From positions 5,862,501 through 5,926,500 of the forward strand of contig NZ_LR594659.1 in assembly GCF_901827155.1 (NCBI RefSeq): a DNA stretch of 64,000 nt, written 5' to 3'. The notes under the pieces are model-generated. The model was not told the origin of the DNA. It worked only from the letters and a program-made list of their open reading frames with translations, and searched no databases. How positions within the stretch are numbered: the stretch's first letter is position 1; every line of letters begins with the position of its first letter. The stretch comes from Variovorax sp. PBL-H6 (GTDB taxonomy: Bacteria; Pseudomonadota; Gammaproteobacteria; Burkholderiales; Burkholderiaceae_C). Below are positions 44,814 through 53,260 of this stretch, in pieces. A program made the translations under genes and the position numbers.

Positions 44814-45473
44814 CTACTTGCGCGCGAACAACGGCTGCTCGTAATGCGCGACGCGCGTCGCCCGTCCGGCGATGCACAGCTCCCGGAACTGGTACAGGAA
44901 GGCTGCAGTAGGCGCGGCGATCCAGGTGTCGCCAACAGGCATCCGCAGCACCGGGTGCACGCTGTCGTCGATGGCGTCGAGCAGGGGCGCATCGGCGCGC
45001 ATGAATTCGGCGATCGGGATGCGGTGGATGCTTGCGACCTCGGCTTCGCTCGGCACCAGATCGCGCGCGGCGCCGGCCCAGACGACGATCGGCGTGATGG
45101 CGAAACCGGAGCGCGTCACGAAGTCGTCGAGGCGGCCGAGGACCGTGGCCGCGCCGAGTTGCAGCCCGACTTCTTCATGCAACTCGCGCAATGCCGCCTG
45201 CTCCGGTGTTTCATCGCCGTCGATGCTTCCGCCGGGCAGTGCCCACTGGCTGGCATGGTTGCGCATGTGCGAGGGGCGTCGGGTGAGGAGCAAAGCCGCC
45301 TGGCCGCTCCACGCGGCTGGCGCGAGGATGCCGGGCAGCGCGGCGCCGAAGCCTTCCTCGACGATCGCCAATGCGACGGCGGCGCGCCGCGAGCCGGGCG
45401 CGGAAAGCGCCTGCAGCTCGAACTGGCGAAGGCGTTGGGCGATCGAGGCACGCAGGGTTTCGTCGAGCTGCAT
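44814..45473 (-). CDS. Nudix hydrolase, CoA pyrophosphatase-like
   Basis: A 219-residue protein with a complete Nudix box, GGSIDGDETPEQAALREL followed by HEEVGL. The upstream segment ALLLTRRPSHMRNHASQWAL, containing the LTxR and H residues, matches the NudL/CoA pyrophosphatase branch. It should hydrolyse a nucleoside diphosphate derivative. ATG at 45473 is favoured over an upstream in-frame ATG. It is downstream of tctA on the same strand. Confidence 0.9.
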   Translation of the reverse strand: MQLDETLRASIAQRLRQFELQALSAPGSRRAAVALAIVEEGFGAALPGILAPAAWSGQAALLLTRRPSHMRNHASQWALPGGSIDGDETPEQAALRELHEEVGLQLGAATVLGRLDDFVTRSGFAITPIVVWAGAARDLVPSEAEVASIHRIPIAEFMRADAPLLDAIDDSVHPVLRMPVGDTWIAAPTAAFLYQFRELCIAGRATRVAHYEQPLFARK

Positions 45474-45540
45474 CGAGAAATTATCTGCGCGCTCGTGCCC
45501 CAACCCAGCCCCCCCTCCAAGGGAGAGGGTGCAAAGACCT

Positions 45541-47055
45541 TCAGCCTTCCTCGACGAAGGCCTCTTCGCGCTTGGACCTCACCGCGGGCATCAGCACGAT
45601 GACGAGCAACAGGGCGGCGGCGACGAGCAGGCCGGCCGAGATGGGCCGCGTGACGAGGACGCTCCACTCGCCGCGCGACAGCAGGAGCGCGCGCCGCAGG
45701 TTCTCCTCCATCATCGGCCCGAGGATCAGGCCGAGCAGCAGCGGTGCGGGCTCGCAGCCGAGCTTGTTGAAGGCGTAGCCGATGATGCCGAACAGCCCCA
45801 CCATCCAGACGTCGAAGGTGTTGTTGTTGGTCGAGTACACGCCGATCGCGCAGAACAGCACGATGGCCGGGAACAGCCAGCGGTAAGGAATCGACAGCAG
45901 CTTGATCCAGATGCCGATCAGCGGCAGGTTCAGGATGATCAGCATCAGGTTGCCGATCCACATCGAGGCGATCAGCCCCCAGAACAGCTCGGGGTTGCTG
46001 GTCATCACCTGCGGGCCGGGCTGGATGTTGTGGATGGTCATCGCGCCGACCATCAGCGCCATCACCGGGTTGCCCGGGATGCCGAGGGTGAGCAGCGGGA
46101 TGAAGGAGGTCTGCGCGCCGGCGTTGTTGGCCGACTCGGGGCCGGCCACGCCGCGGATGTTGCCCTTGCCGAAGGGGATCTCGCCGGGACGGAGCCTGAG
46201 CTTCTTCTCCAGCGTGTACGAGGCAAATGCCGACAGCAAGGAGCCACCGCCCGGCAGGATGCCCAGCGAGCAGCCGAGGGCGGTGCCACGCAGCACCGCG
46301 GGCAGCATGTTCCTGAAGTCTTCCCTGGTCGGCCACAGGCCCTGCAGCTTGGCGGTGAAGACCTCGCGCTCGTGCTCCGGCTGCGCAAGGTTGGAGATGA
46401 TTTCGCCATAGCCGAACACACCCATCGCAATCGCGATGAAGCTGATGCCGTCGGTGAGCTCCGGAATGTCGAAGCTGTAGCGCGCCACGCCCGAGTTCAC
46501 GTCGGTACCGATCAGGCCGATGAGCAGGCCCAGCACGATCATGCAGATCGCCTTGAGCAGCGAGCCCGAGGCCAGCACCACGGCGCCGATCAGGCCCAGC
46601 ACCATCAGCGAGAAGTACTCGGCCGGGCCGAACTTGAAGGCCAGCTCGGTCAGCGGCGGCGCGAAGGCGGCCAGGATCAGCGTGCCCACGCAGCCGGCGA
46701 AGAAGGAGCCCAGGCCGGCCGCCGCGAGCGCGGCTCCTCCCCTGCCCTGCTTGGCCATCTGGTGGCCGTCGATCACCGTGACGACGGACGATGACTCACC
46801 CGGCAGGTTGACCAGGATGGCGGTGGTGGAGCCGCCGTACTGCGAGCCGTAGTAGATGCCTGCCAGCATGATGAGCGCGGCCACGGGCGGCAGCGCGTAG
46901 GTGGCCGGCAGCAGCATGGCGATGGTGGCGACCGGGCCGATGCCCGGGAGCACGCCGATCAGCGTGCCGAGCAGGCAGCCGACGAACGCGTAGATCAAAT
47001 TCTGCAGCGTGACCGCATGGCCGAAGCCGAGCGCGAGATGTTCGATGAGTTCCAT
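45541..47055 (-). CDS. tctA: Tripartite tricarboxylate transporter large permease subunit TctA
   Basis: A 504-residue polytopic membrane protein of the TctA family. IGVLPGIGPVATIAMLLPAT, GIYYGSQYGGSTTAILVNLP, GVAGPESANNAGAQTSFIPL and TLGIPGNPVMALMVGAMTIH are the expected conserved blocks. ATG at 47055 gives the family start MELIEHLALGFGHAV. It follows tctB by 14 bp. No receptor gene is adjacent, so it may work with one of the unlinked Bug proteins. Confidence 0.95.
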   Translation of the reverse strand: MELIEHLALGFGHAVTLQNLIYAFVGCLLGTLIGVLPGIGPVATIAMLLPATYALPPVAALIMLAGIYYGSQYGGSTTAILVNLPGESSSVVTVIDGHQMAKQGRGGAALAAAGLGSFFAGCVGTLILAAFAPPLTELAFKFGPAEYFSLMVLGLIGAVVLASGSLLKAICMIVLGLLIGLIGTDVNSGVARYSFDIPELTDGISFIAIAMGVFGYGEIISNLAQPEHEREVFTAKLQGLWPTREDFRNMLPAVLRGTALGCSLGILPGGGSLLSAFASYTLEKKLRLRPGEIPFGKGNIRGVAGPESANNAGAQTSFIPLLTLGIPGNPVMALMVGAMTIHNIQPGPQVMTSNPELFWGLIASMWIGNLMLIILNLPLIGIWIKLLSIPYRWLFPAIVLFCAIGVYSTNNNTFDVWMVGLFGIIGYAFNKLGCEPAPLLLGLILGPMMEENLRRALLLSRGEWSVLVTRPISAGLLVAAALLLVIVLMPAVRSKREEAFVEEG

Positions 47056-47069
47056 GATGATGCGGGTCC

Positions 47070-47558
47070 TCAGCCCGTGATGAAGGTGGGCCAGACCTGG
47101 AACTGCAGGCTCAGGCCGAGGATGAAGGTCACATAGCTGCCGATCGCCAGCACCGTGGACAGGATCAGTGCCGATTTCATGTGGAAGGTGGAACCCGCCA
47201 GGCTCGCGACCACGACCAGTGCGTAGATCGCGACGACGAGGCCCAGCGCGGGCAGGCCGATGCTCGGCAAGCCGCCCAGCAGGATGCCGAAGACCAGGTT
47301 GGCGCCGATGATGAGCAGCAGCGGCTTCCAGGCAATGCGGCCAATCGGGTCGCCGTCCGCAGTTCGGATGGTGATGGAACCGAAGATCACACCGAGGCCC
47401 AGCACGACCAGCAGCACGCCGAGCATGAGCGGGAAGTAGCCAGGGCCCATGCGGGCGCCCGTGCCGATGTTGTAGTTCGTGGCGCCGATCGCGAACGCGG
47501 CGCCGACACCAGCGAACATCAAGCCTGAGAAGAAGTCTCGCTGACTCCTGATTTTCAT
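47070..47558 (-). CDS. tctB: Tripartite tricarboxylate transporter small subunit TctB
   Basis: A 162-residue membrane protein with four hydrophobic segments. RDFFSGLMFAGVGAAFAIGA then TGARMGPGYFPLMLGVLLVV is the TctB signature. The start at 47558 is chosen for family fit; the open frame extends further upstream. It is divergent from a MarR gene across about 275 bp. Confidence 0.9.
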   Translation of the reverse strand: MKIRSQRDFFSGLMFAGVGAAFAIGATNYNIGTGARMGPGYFPLMLGVLLVVLGLGVIFGSITIRTADGDPIGRIAWKPLLLIIGANLVFGILLGGLPSIGLPALGLVVAIYALVVVASLAGSTFHMKSALILSTVLAIGSYVTFILGLSLQFQVWPTFITG

Positions 47559-47717
47559 GAGTGTGCTTTCGAAGGATCTGGAAAGGGGATACGACCGCCG
47601 TCCGGGCGAGGCCGGTCGGCCATGCGTAGCGCGAGCGCCGCGTGTGCAGAGGCGGTGCCAAGGCCGCATGCAGATGCAGGCCCGTCGACGGCGCCGCGAT
47701 CGAATTGCGTCATGTTA

Positions 47718-47734
47718 TGAGGTTTTTTACCTCA
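47718..47734. promoter_or_regulatory. Inverted repeat TGAGGT-N5-ACCTCA, candidate operator
   Basis: A perfect 6-bp-arm dyad with a T5 spacer lies between divergent tctB and the MarR gene, with a second ATGAGG half-site at 47739-47744. It is a possible operator for the MarR protein. It could alternatively form a hairpin in the MarR leader. Confidence 0.4.
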
Positions 47735-47832
47735 CATCATGAGGGATTACCCTGGGGCCGGAGTCGCGCCGCGCCGGCACGCGAGCCCGGTGTCTTGCTA
47801 CATTGCGGGGACTTCCAGCAGAAGAAGAGAAC

Positions 47833-48264
47833 ATGTCCAATAACGAGCAGAGCGCATCGAAGCTGCGCCTGGAGGCGCTGTCGGCATTCAGGCATCGACT
47901 GCGCAGCTTCCTGCGATTCAGCGAGGACGCGGCGCGCGATGCCGGCGTCACCGTGCAGCAGTACCAGGTGATGCTGCACACGCAAGGCTTCCCGGGCCGC
48001 GAATGGGCCTCGATCAGCGAAATCGCCGAGCGCCTGCAGGCGCAGCCGCATGGCGTCGTGGCCCTGGTGTCACGCTGCGAGGAGGCGGGCCTGGTCAGGC
48101 GCCAGCCCAGCACCGTCGACCGGCGGCTGGTGGAGGTGCACCTGCTGCCGAAGGGACGTCATGTACTGGCGCAGCTTGCGCGGCAGCACGCGCTGGAGCT
48201 GTCGCACCTGGCGGAGGCGGTACGGCTCGCGAGCGAGATCGGCGGCGAGGCCGACGAGGGTTAG
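47833..48264 (+). CDS. MarR family transcriptional regulator
   Basis: A 143-residue winged-helix protein: LSAFRHRLRSFLRFSEDAAR, VTVQQYQVMLHTQG, WASISEIAERLQAQPHGVVA and LVRRQPSTVDRRLVEVHLLP. The last segment is the wing, with the DRR signature. It faces the tctBA pair and precedes the methyltransferase gene by 110 bp. Its ligand and targets are inferred only from position. Confidence 0.88.
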   Translation: MSNNEQSASKLRLEALSAFRHRLRSFLRFSEDAARDAGVTVQQYQVMLHTQGFPGREWASISEIAERLQAQPHGVVALVSRCEEAGLVRRQPSTVDRRLVEVHLLPKGRHVLAQLARQHALELSHLAEAVRLASEIGGEADEG

Positions 48265-48374
48265 GGTGGGCGGCGGGGCAGGCGCATGGCGCTCCCGTCA
48301 GGCGGTATCGCGCATTTCAACCAAGAAGCACACAATGGCCGGCTCCACACACGCCCACTCGCAGAGGGACGCCT

Positions 48375-49388
48375 ATGCAGAACGATCCGAGTCCGGCCCT
48401 GGCGCTGCGCCGCATGATCGAGGGCTACCAGGTGTCCCAGGCGCTGCACGTCGCGGCGACGCTGGGCATCGCCGACCTGCTGGCCGAGGGTGAGCGCAGC
48501 GCCGACGAACTGGCGGCTTCCACCGGCACGCACGCGCCGACGCTCTATCGCCTGCTGCGCGCGCTGGCGAGCGTGGAGGTGCTGCACGAAGGCGATGCGC
48601 AGCGCTTCACGCTCGCGCCGATGGGCCAAACGCTGCGCTCGGATGCGGAGGGCTCGATGGCCGGGTGGGCGGCGTTCATCGGCAGCTCCGCGTATTGGCA
48701 GGCCTGGTCGGGGCTGCTGTATGGCGTGCGCACCGGAGAGAACGCCTTCGTCCACGCGCACGGGCAGGGGGTCTGGGACTACCGCGCGGCGCATCCGGAG
48801 AACGGCGCGCTTTTCGATCGCGCGATGACGGCCCTGTCGAAGCGGGCCAGCGCGGCAATGCTCGCCGCCTGCGACTTCTCGGGGCTGCGCAGCATCGTCG
48901 ATGTGGGTGGCGGCAACGGCGCGCTGCTGGCGGCGGTGCTGTTGGCGCATCCGGAGCTGCAGGGAACCTTGATGGACCTGCCCGAGGTGGTCGCACGGGC
49001 CCAGGCGCAGCTGGTTGTCGCCGGCATGGGCGATCGCTGCCGGGTCGTCGGGGGCAGCTTCTTCGAGCAGGTGCCGGCGGGCGCCGATGCGTACCTGCTG
49101 CGCTCCGTGATCCACGACTGGGATGACGGCGACGCGGTGCGCATCCTCGCGACGGTGGCCAAGGCAATGGCGACGCACAGCCGGGTGCTGGTCGTGGAGC
49201 GCGTGATCGCGCCGCCGAACGAAGGGCGGGATGCCAAGTTCTCCGACCTCAACATGCTGGTGGCGCCGGGCGGGCGCGAGCGCACGCTGGCAGAGTTCGA
49301 GGCCGTGCTCGAACCAGCCGGTCTGAAGCTGGGCCGCGTCGTCGATGCGGGCGGCTTCTCGGTGCTCGAGGCAGTCGCGGCGGCCTGA
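48375..49388 (+). CDS. S-adenosylmethionine-dependent O-methyltransferase
   Basis: A 337-residue protein. An N-terminal dimerisation domain (MIEGYQVSQALHVAATLGIA, then DELAASTGTHAPTLYRLLRA) is followed by the AdoMet-binding motif SIVDVGGGNGALLAAVLLAH and LLRSVIHDWDDGDAVRILAT, which contains the catalytic-base His typical of plant-COMT-like enzymes. It belongs to the small-molecule O-methyltransferase family and probably methylates a phenolic or other hydroxyl. It is not obviously linked to neighbours except the MarR gene. Confidence 0.92.
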   Translation: MQNDPSPALALRRMIEGYQVSQALHVAATLGIADLLAEGERSADELAASTGTHAPTLYRLLRALASVEVLHEGDAQRFTLAPMGQTLRSDAEGSMAGWAAFIGSSAYWQAWSGLLYGVRTGENAFVHAHGQGVWDYRAAHPENGALFDRAMTALSKRASAAMLAACDFSGLRSIVDVGGGNGALLAAVLLAHPELQGTLMDLPEVVARAQAQLVVAGMGDRCRVVGGSFFEQVPAGADAYLLRSVIHDWDDGDAVRILATVAKAMATHSRVLVVERVIAPPNEGRDAKFSDLNMLVAPGGRERTLAEFEAVLEPAGLKLGRVVDAGGFSVLEAVAAA

Positions 49389-49396
49389 GCTTTCGT

Positions 49397-52300
49397 TCAG
49401 ACGATCAGCGCATCCAGAAGCCTCGCCACATGCACCGCCTGGCGCTGCGCGCCGTCGGCGATCTGGTGTCGGCAGCTGGTGCCGTCGGCCAGCACGATCG
49501 CGTCGGGCTGGCTGCGCACCGCGGGCAGCAGGGCGGCCTCGGCCATGCGCATCGACACGTCGTAGTGCGAGGCCTCGTAGCCGAAACTCCCGGCCATGCC
49601 GCAGCAGGAGCTCTCGATGAGCTCGGGCTTCGCATCGGGAATGCGCTTCAGCACCTCGAGGATGGGGCTGACCGCACCGAAGGCCTTCTGGTGGCAGTGG
49701 CCGTGCAGCAGGATGGGCTTGCCGGCGGGCTTGAACCTCAGCTTGAAGCGGCCCTCGCGCATCTCGCGCGCGATGAATTCCTCGAACAGCAGCGCCTGGG
49801 CCGCGACGGTCTGCGCCTTGTCGCCCAGGCCCATCGCCAGGGTCTCGTCGCGCAGGGTCAGCAGGCAGGAGGGCTCCAGGCCGACGATGGGGACGCCCTC
49901 CTCGGCCAGGGGCAGCAGCGCATCGACCAATGCGCCGGCACGCGCCTTGGCCTCGTCCACCATGCCGTTGGCCAGGTAGGTGCGGCCGCAGCAATGGTGG
50001 CCGCCGTCCTTCTCGACGGTGTGCAGCAGGTAGCCTGCGGCCTTGAGCACGCGGGCGGCGGCCCAGGCGTTCTCGCTCTCGAAGCCGCCGTTGAAGGTGT
50101 CGACGAAGAGCACTGCGGTCTTGCGCCCGCTGATGGCGGCGGCGATGACCATGTCGCGGCTGGTGAAGAGCGTCGGCTCGCGCTGGCGCCAGAAGGTGTC
50201 GCCGCGGAACTCCGGCAGCGAGCGCCTGGCCGACAGCCCGAGCAGCCGCTCGCCCAGCCTGGCGACGGCGGGCACGCGGTTGCGCAGGTTGAAGAGCCAG
50301 GGCATGCGGCTGGCGGTGTGCAGGTACTCCGGCAGGTGGGCGACCAGCCGCTCGGCCAGCGTGTGGCCGTGCTTGCGCTTGTAGTGAGCGAGGAACTCGA
50401 TCTTCATCTTCGCCATGTCCACACCGGTCGGGCAGTCGCGCTTGCAGCCCTTGCAGCCGACGCACAGGTCCATGGCGTCGCGAACGGCCTCGCCGGTGAA
50501 GGCGTCGGGGCCGAGCTGGCCCGAAAGCGCCAGGCGCAGCGTGTTGGCGCGCCCGCGCGTGAGGTGCTGCTCGTCGCGCGTCACGCGGAAGCTGGGGCAC
50601 ATGGTGCCGGCGTCGAACTTGCGGCAGTGGCCGTTGTTGTTGCACATCTCGACGGCCTTGGCGAAGCCGCCGGTGACGTCGCCGCCGCTGCCGGGCAGTG
50701 TGGTCTCCTCGGTCACCGGGTCGGCCTGCACGTTCCAGGCGGACCAGTCGAGCACGGGGGTGATGGCGATGCGCTTGTAAGGCCGGGGCGCGGAGGCGGG
50801 CGCGAAGCGGAAGAGGGCGCCGTCGTCCATCTTCGGCGGGTCGATGATCTTGCCGGGGTTGAACAGGCCGATCGGGTCCATCTTGTTCTTGATGGCGCGA
50901 AAGGCCTCGTTGATGGCGGGGCCGAACTGCCACTCGATCCACTCGCCGCGGCACAGGCCGTCGCCGTGCTCGCCGCTGAAGGCACCCCTGTACTTGCGCA
51001 CCAGTTCGCCGGCTTCCTCGGCGATGGCGCGCATCTTCGCGGCACCGTCGAGGCGCATGTCGAGGATGGGCCGCACGTGCAGCGTGCCCACCGACGCGTG
51101 CGCATACCAGGTGCCGCGCGTGCCGTGCTTCGCGAACACCTCGGTCAGCCCGTCGGTGTAGGCGGCCAGGTGCTCCAGCGGCACGGCACAGTCCTCGATG
51201 AAGCTGACCGGCTTGCCGTCCCCCTTGAGGCTCATCATGATGTTGAGGCCGGCCTTGCGCACGTCCCAAAGGGCCTTCTGCGCGGCCTCCTCAGGCATGC
51301 GCACGACGCTGTCGGGCAAGCCCAGGTCGCCCATGAGTTCGACCAGCTGCTGCAGTTGGCGCAGCAGCCTGGCGCGGTCGTCCCCGGAGAACTCCACCAG
51401 CAGGATGGCGGCCGGCTTGCCGATCAAGGCCTTCTCCACCGTCGGCCGGAAGGCCGGGTTGCCGAGGCTCAGCTCGATCATGGTGCGGTCGACCAGCTCG
51501 ACGGCGGTGGGGCCCAGCTTCACGATGTGCTGGGCCGAATCCATCGCAGCGTGAAAGCTCGCGAAGTTGACGACGCCCAGCACCTTGGCGCGCGGCAGCT
51601 CGGAAAGTCGCAGCGTCAGGCTGCGGGTGCAGGCCAGCGTGCCCTCGGCGCCGACCAGCAGGTGCGCGAGGTTGACGCTGCCGTCGGCCGTGTAGGGCCG
51701 CTCGCTCTGGTTGTCGAAGATGTCGAGGTTGTAGCCGGCGACGCGCCGCATCACCTTCGGCCAGCGCTCGGCAATGTCGGCGCGGTGCTGCCGCGCCAGC
51801 TGCTGCACGTGCTGCGCGATGCCGGCAGCGCGCGTGCCGAGCGTGCCGACCGGGCCGAAGTCCACCAGCTCGCCGTCCGACAACCAGGCGCTCGCGCCCA
51901 GCACGTTGTGCACCATGTTGCCGTAGGCGATGGAACGCGAGCCGCAGGAGTTGTTGCCGGCCATGCCGCCCAGCGTGGCCTGGGCGCTGGTGGAGACATC
52001 GACCGGGAACCAGAGGCCGTGCTGCTTGAGCTGCGCGTTGAGGTGGTCCAGCACCAGCCCCGGCTCGACGGTGACGCGGCGCTCGGCCACGTCGAGCTCG
52101 AGCACGCGCCGCAGATGCTTGCTGTTGTCGATCACCAGTGCCGCGCCGGTGGTCTGGCCGCACTGGCTGGTGCCGCCGCCGCGCGCGAGCACCGGCACCT
52201 GCAGGTCGCGCGCGATGTCGATGGCGGTGGCGACGTCGCGCTCGGTCTTGGGCACCAGCACGCCCACCGGCATGATCTGGTAGATCGACGCGTCGGTGGC

Positions 52301-52441
52301 GTAGCGGCCGCGCGAGGCATCGTCGAACAGCACCTCGCCCTCGGTCTCGGCCGCGAGGCGGCGCGCGAGTTGGGCGCAGACCTCGTTCGGCGGCAGCACG
52401 GTGCCGGCGGGCTGCAGGCGGCTGGCGGGATCGATGCGCAT
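49397..52441 (-). CDS. Fused FAD- and Fe-S-binding 2-hydroxyacid dehydrogenase (D-lactate/glycolate type)
   Basis: A 1014-residue fusion. An FAD_binding_4 domain (about residues 50-230: VPVLARGGGTSQCGQTTGAA; AGNNSCGSRSIAYGNM) and an FAD-oxidase C domain containing SGEHGDGLCRGEW come first. A 4Fe-4S module follows, with CNNNGHCRK and MCPSFRVTRDEQH, then LCVGCKGCKRDCPTGVDMAK. C-terminal CCG domains (GHHCCGRTYLANG, SSCCGMAGSFGYE) end the protein. It should oxidise a 2-hydroxyacid such as glycolate or D-lactate and pass electrons to the quinone pool. It is co-transcribed with the GntR gene (TGATG overlap). Confidence 0.92.
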   Translation of the reverse strand: MRIDPASRLQPAGTVLPPNEVCAQLARRLAAETEGEVLFDDASRGRYATDASIYQIMPVGVLVPKTERDVATAIDIARDLQVPVLARGGGTSQCGQTTGAALVIDNSKHLRRVLELDVAERRVTVEPGLVLDHLNAQLKQHGLWFPVDVSTSAQATLGGMAGNNSCGSRSIAYGNMVHNVLGASAWLSDGELVDFGPVGTLGTRAAGIAQHVQQLARQHRADIAERWPKVMRRVAGYNLDIFDNQSERPYTADGSVNLAHLLVGAEGTLACTRSLTLRLSELPRAKVLGVVNFASFHAAMDSAQHIVKLGPTAVELVDRTMIELSLGNPAFRPTVEKALIGKPAAILLVEFSGDDRARLLRQLQQLVELMGDLGLPDSVVRMPEEAAQKALWDVRKAGLNIMMSLKGDGKPVSFIEDCAVPLEHLAAYTDGLTEVFAKHGTRGTWYAHASVGTLHVRPILDMRLDGAAKMRAIAEEAGELVRKYRGAFSGEHGDGLCRGEWIEWQFGPAINEAFRAIKNKMDPIGLFNPGKIIDPPKMDDGALFRFAPASAPRPYKRIAITPVLDWSAWNVQADPVTEETTLPGSGGDVTGGFAKAVEMCNNNGHCRKFDAGTMCPSFRVTRDEQHLTRGRANTLRLALSGQLGPDAFTGEAVRDAMDLCVGCKGCKRDCPTGVDMAKMKIEFLAHYKRKHGHTLAERLVAHLPEYLHTASRMPWLFNLRNRVPAVARLGERLLGLSARRSLPEFRGDTFWRQREPTLFTSRDMVIAAAISGRKTAVLFVDTFNGGFESENAWAAARVLKAAGYLLHTVEKDGGHHCCGRTYLANGMVDEAKARAGALVDALLPLAEEGVPIVGLEPSCLLTLRDETLAMGLGDKAQTVAAQALLFEEFIAREMREGRFKLRFKPAGKPILLHGHCHQKAFGAVSPILEVLKRIPDAKPELIESSCCGMAGSFGYEASHYDVSMRMAEAALLPAVRSQPDAIVLADGTSCRHQIADGAQRQAVHVARLLDALIV

Positions 52442-53139
52442 CAGCGCTTGCCCTGCTGGGCCGCCTCGGGATAGATCTCGCCGGCGCGCAGCAGCGCGAG
52501 CACCGTGTCGCGCTTGCGCTCGAGGTGCTCGACCAGCACCTCGCGCATGACCGCGGCGTCGTGGGCGGCGAGCGCCTCGATCATGCGCTCGTGCTCGGCC
52601 ACCGCGAGCTTCCACTTGGCCTCGTCCTGGTTGGTGCGAAAGCGCAGCGACTGCACGCGCGCATTGATCGCGCGGTAGGTGCTGGTGAGCACCGGGTTGC
52701 CGGCGGCATCGTTGATGGCGGTGTGGATGCGTGCATTGATGCGGTAGTAGCCCGAGAGATCGCGGCGTGCGAAGCAGGCCAGCATTTCGTAGTGCAGGGC
52801 GCGCAGCTCGGCCAATTCAGGATCGGTGATGCGGCGTGCCGCCAGTTCGCCCGACAGGCCTTCGAGCGCGGCCAGCAGCTCGAAAGTGTTCTCCACGTCG
52901 GCTTCGGTCAGCTTGACGGCCACCGCGCCGCGATTGGGCAGCAGGTCGACCAGGCCCTCGGCCGCCAGCAGCTTGATGGCTTCGCGCAGCGGTGTGCGCG
53001 AGACGCGCAGCTGCTCGCACAGCTCGCGCTCGTTGAGCTTGGCGCCCGGCGCGATATGGCCTTCGACCAGCATGGTGCGCAGGCGCGCGGCCACTTGGTC
53101 GTGCAGCGCCAAGCGGGAGATCTCGATCACTTCTGCCAT
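52441..53139 (-). CDS. GntR family transcriptional regulator (FCD subfamily)
   Basis: A 232-residue regulator. The winged helix is at residues 10-75 (LHDQVAARLRTMLVEGHIAP, then LRVSRTPLREAIKLLAAEGL), followed by the FCD effector domain, in which YYRINARIHTAINDAAGNPV has the His/Asn pattern of metal-assisted ligand binding. It precedes the fused dehydrogenase in one transcript and faces the aminotransferase. Two TTTTGNATGCAAAA operators in the divergent region fit direct control of both sides. Confidence 0.93.
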   Translation of the reverse strand: MAEVIEISRLALHDQVAARLRTMLVEGHIAPGAKLNERELCEQLRVSRTPLREAIKLLAAEGLVDLLPNRGAVAVKLTEADVENTFELLAALEGLSGELAARRITDPELAELRALHYEMLACFARRDLSGYYRINARIHTAINDAAGNPVLTSTYRAINARVQSLRFRTNQDEAKWKLAVAEHERMIEALAAHDAAVMREVLVEHLERKRDTVLALLRAGEIYPEAAQQGKR

Positions 53140-53161
53140 GGCTTGTTTTCCTCCGCCTGCA

Positions 53162-53175
53162 TTTTGAATGCAAAA
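53162..53175. promoter_or_regulatory. GntR-type operator, imperfect copy
   Basis: TTTTGAATGCAAAA differs by one base from the perfect palindrome at 53228-53241. It lies just upstream of the GntR start, where it could mediate autoregulation. Confidence 0.65.
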
Positions 53176-53227
53176 ATGACTGGCCTCAAGAACGCTGGTT
53201 CAGGGTAATCCATCATGCTCCAGCGTA

Positions 53228-53241
53228 TTTTGCATGCAAAA
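53228..53241. promoter_or_regulatory. GntR-type operator, perfect palindrome TTTTGCATGCAAAA
   Basis: A perfect 14-bp palindrome 66 bp from the first copy and 19 bp before the aminotransferase start. Its position suits repression of the plus-strand operon. Assignment to the adjacent GntR protein is inferred. Confidence 0.7.
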
Positions 53242-53260
53242 CTTGAAGGAAAGGACTGCC

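Noticed and set aside
49430..52474. Long plus-strand open frame (over 1000 codons) opposite the FAD/Fe-S dehydrogenase
   Set aside because: It mirrors the dehydrogenase gene and has shadow-type composition. All conserved FAD and Fe-S motifs lie on the minus strand.
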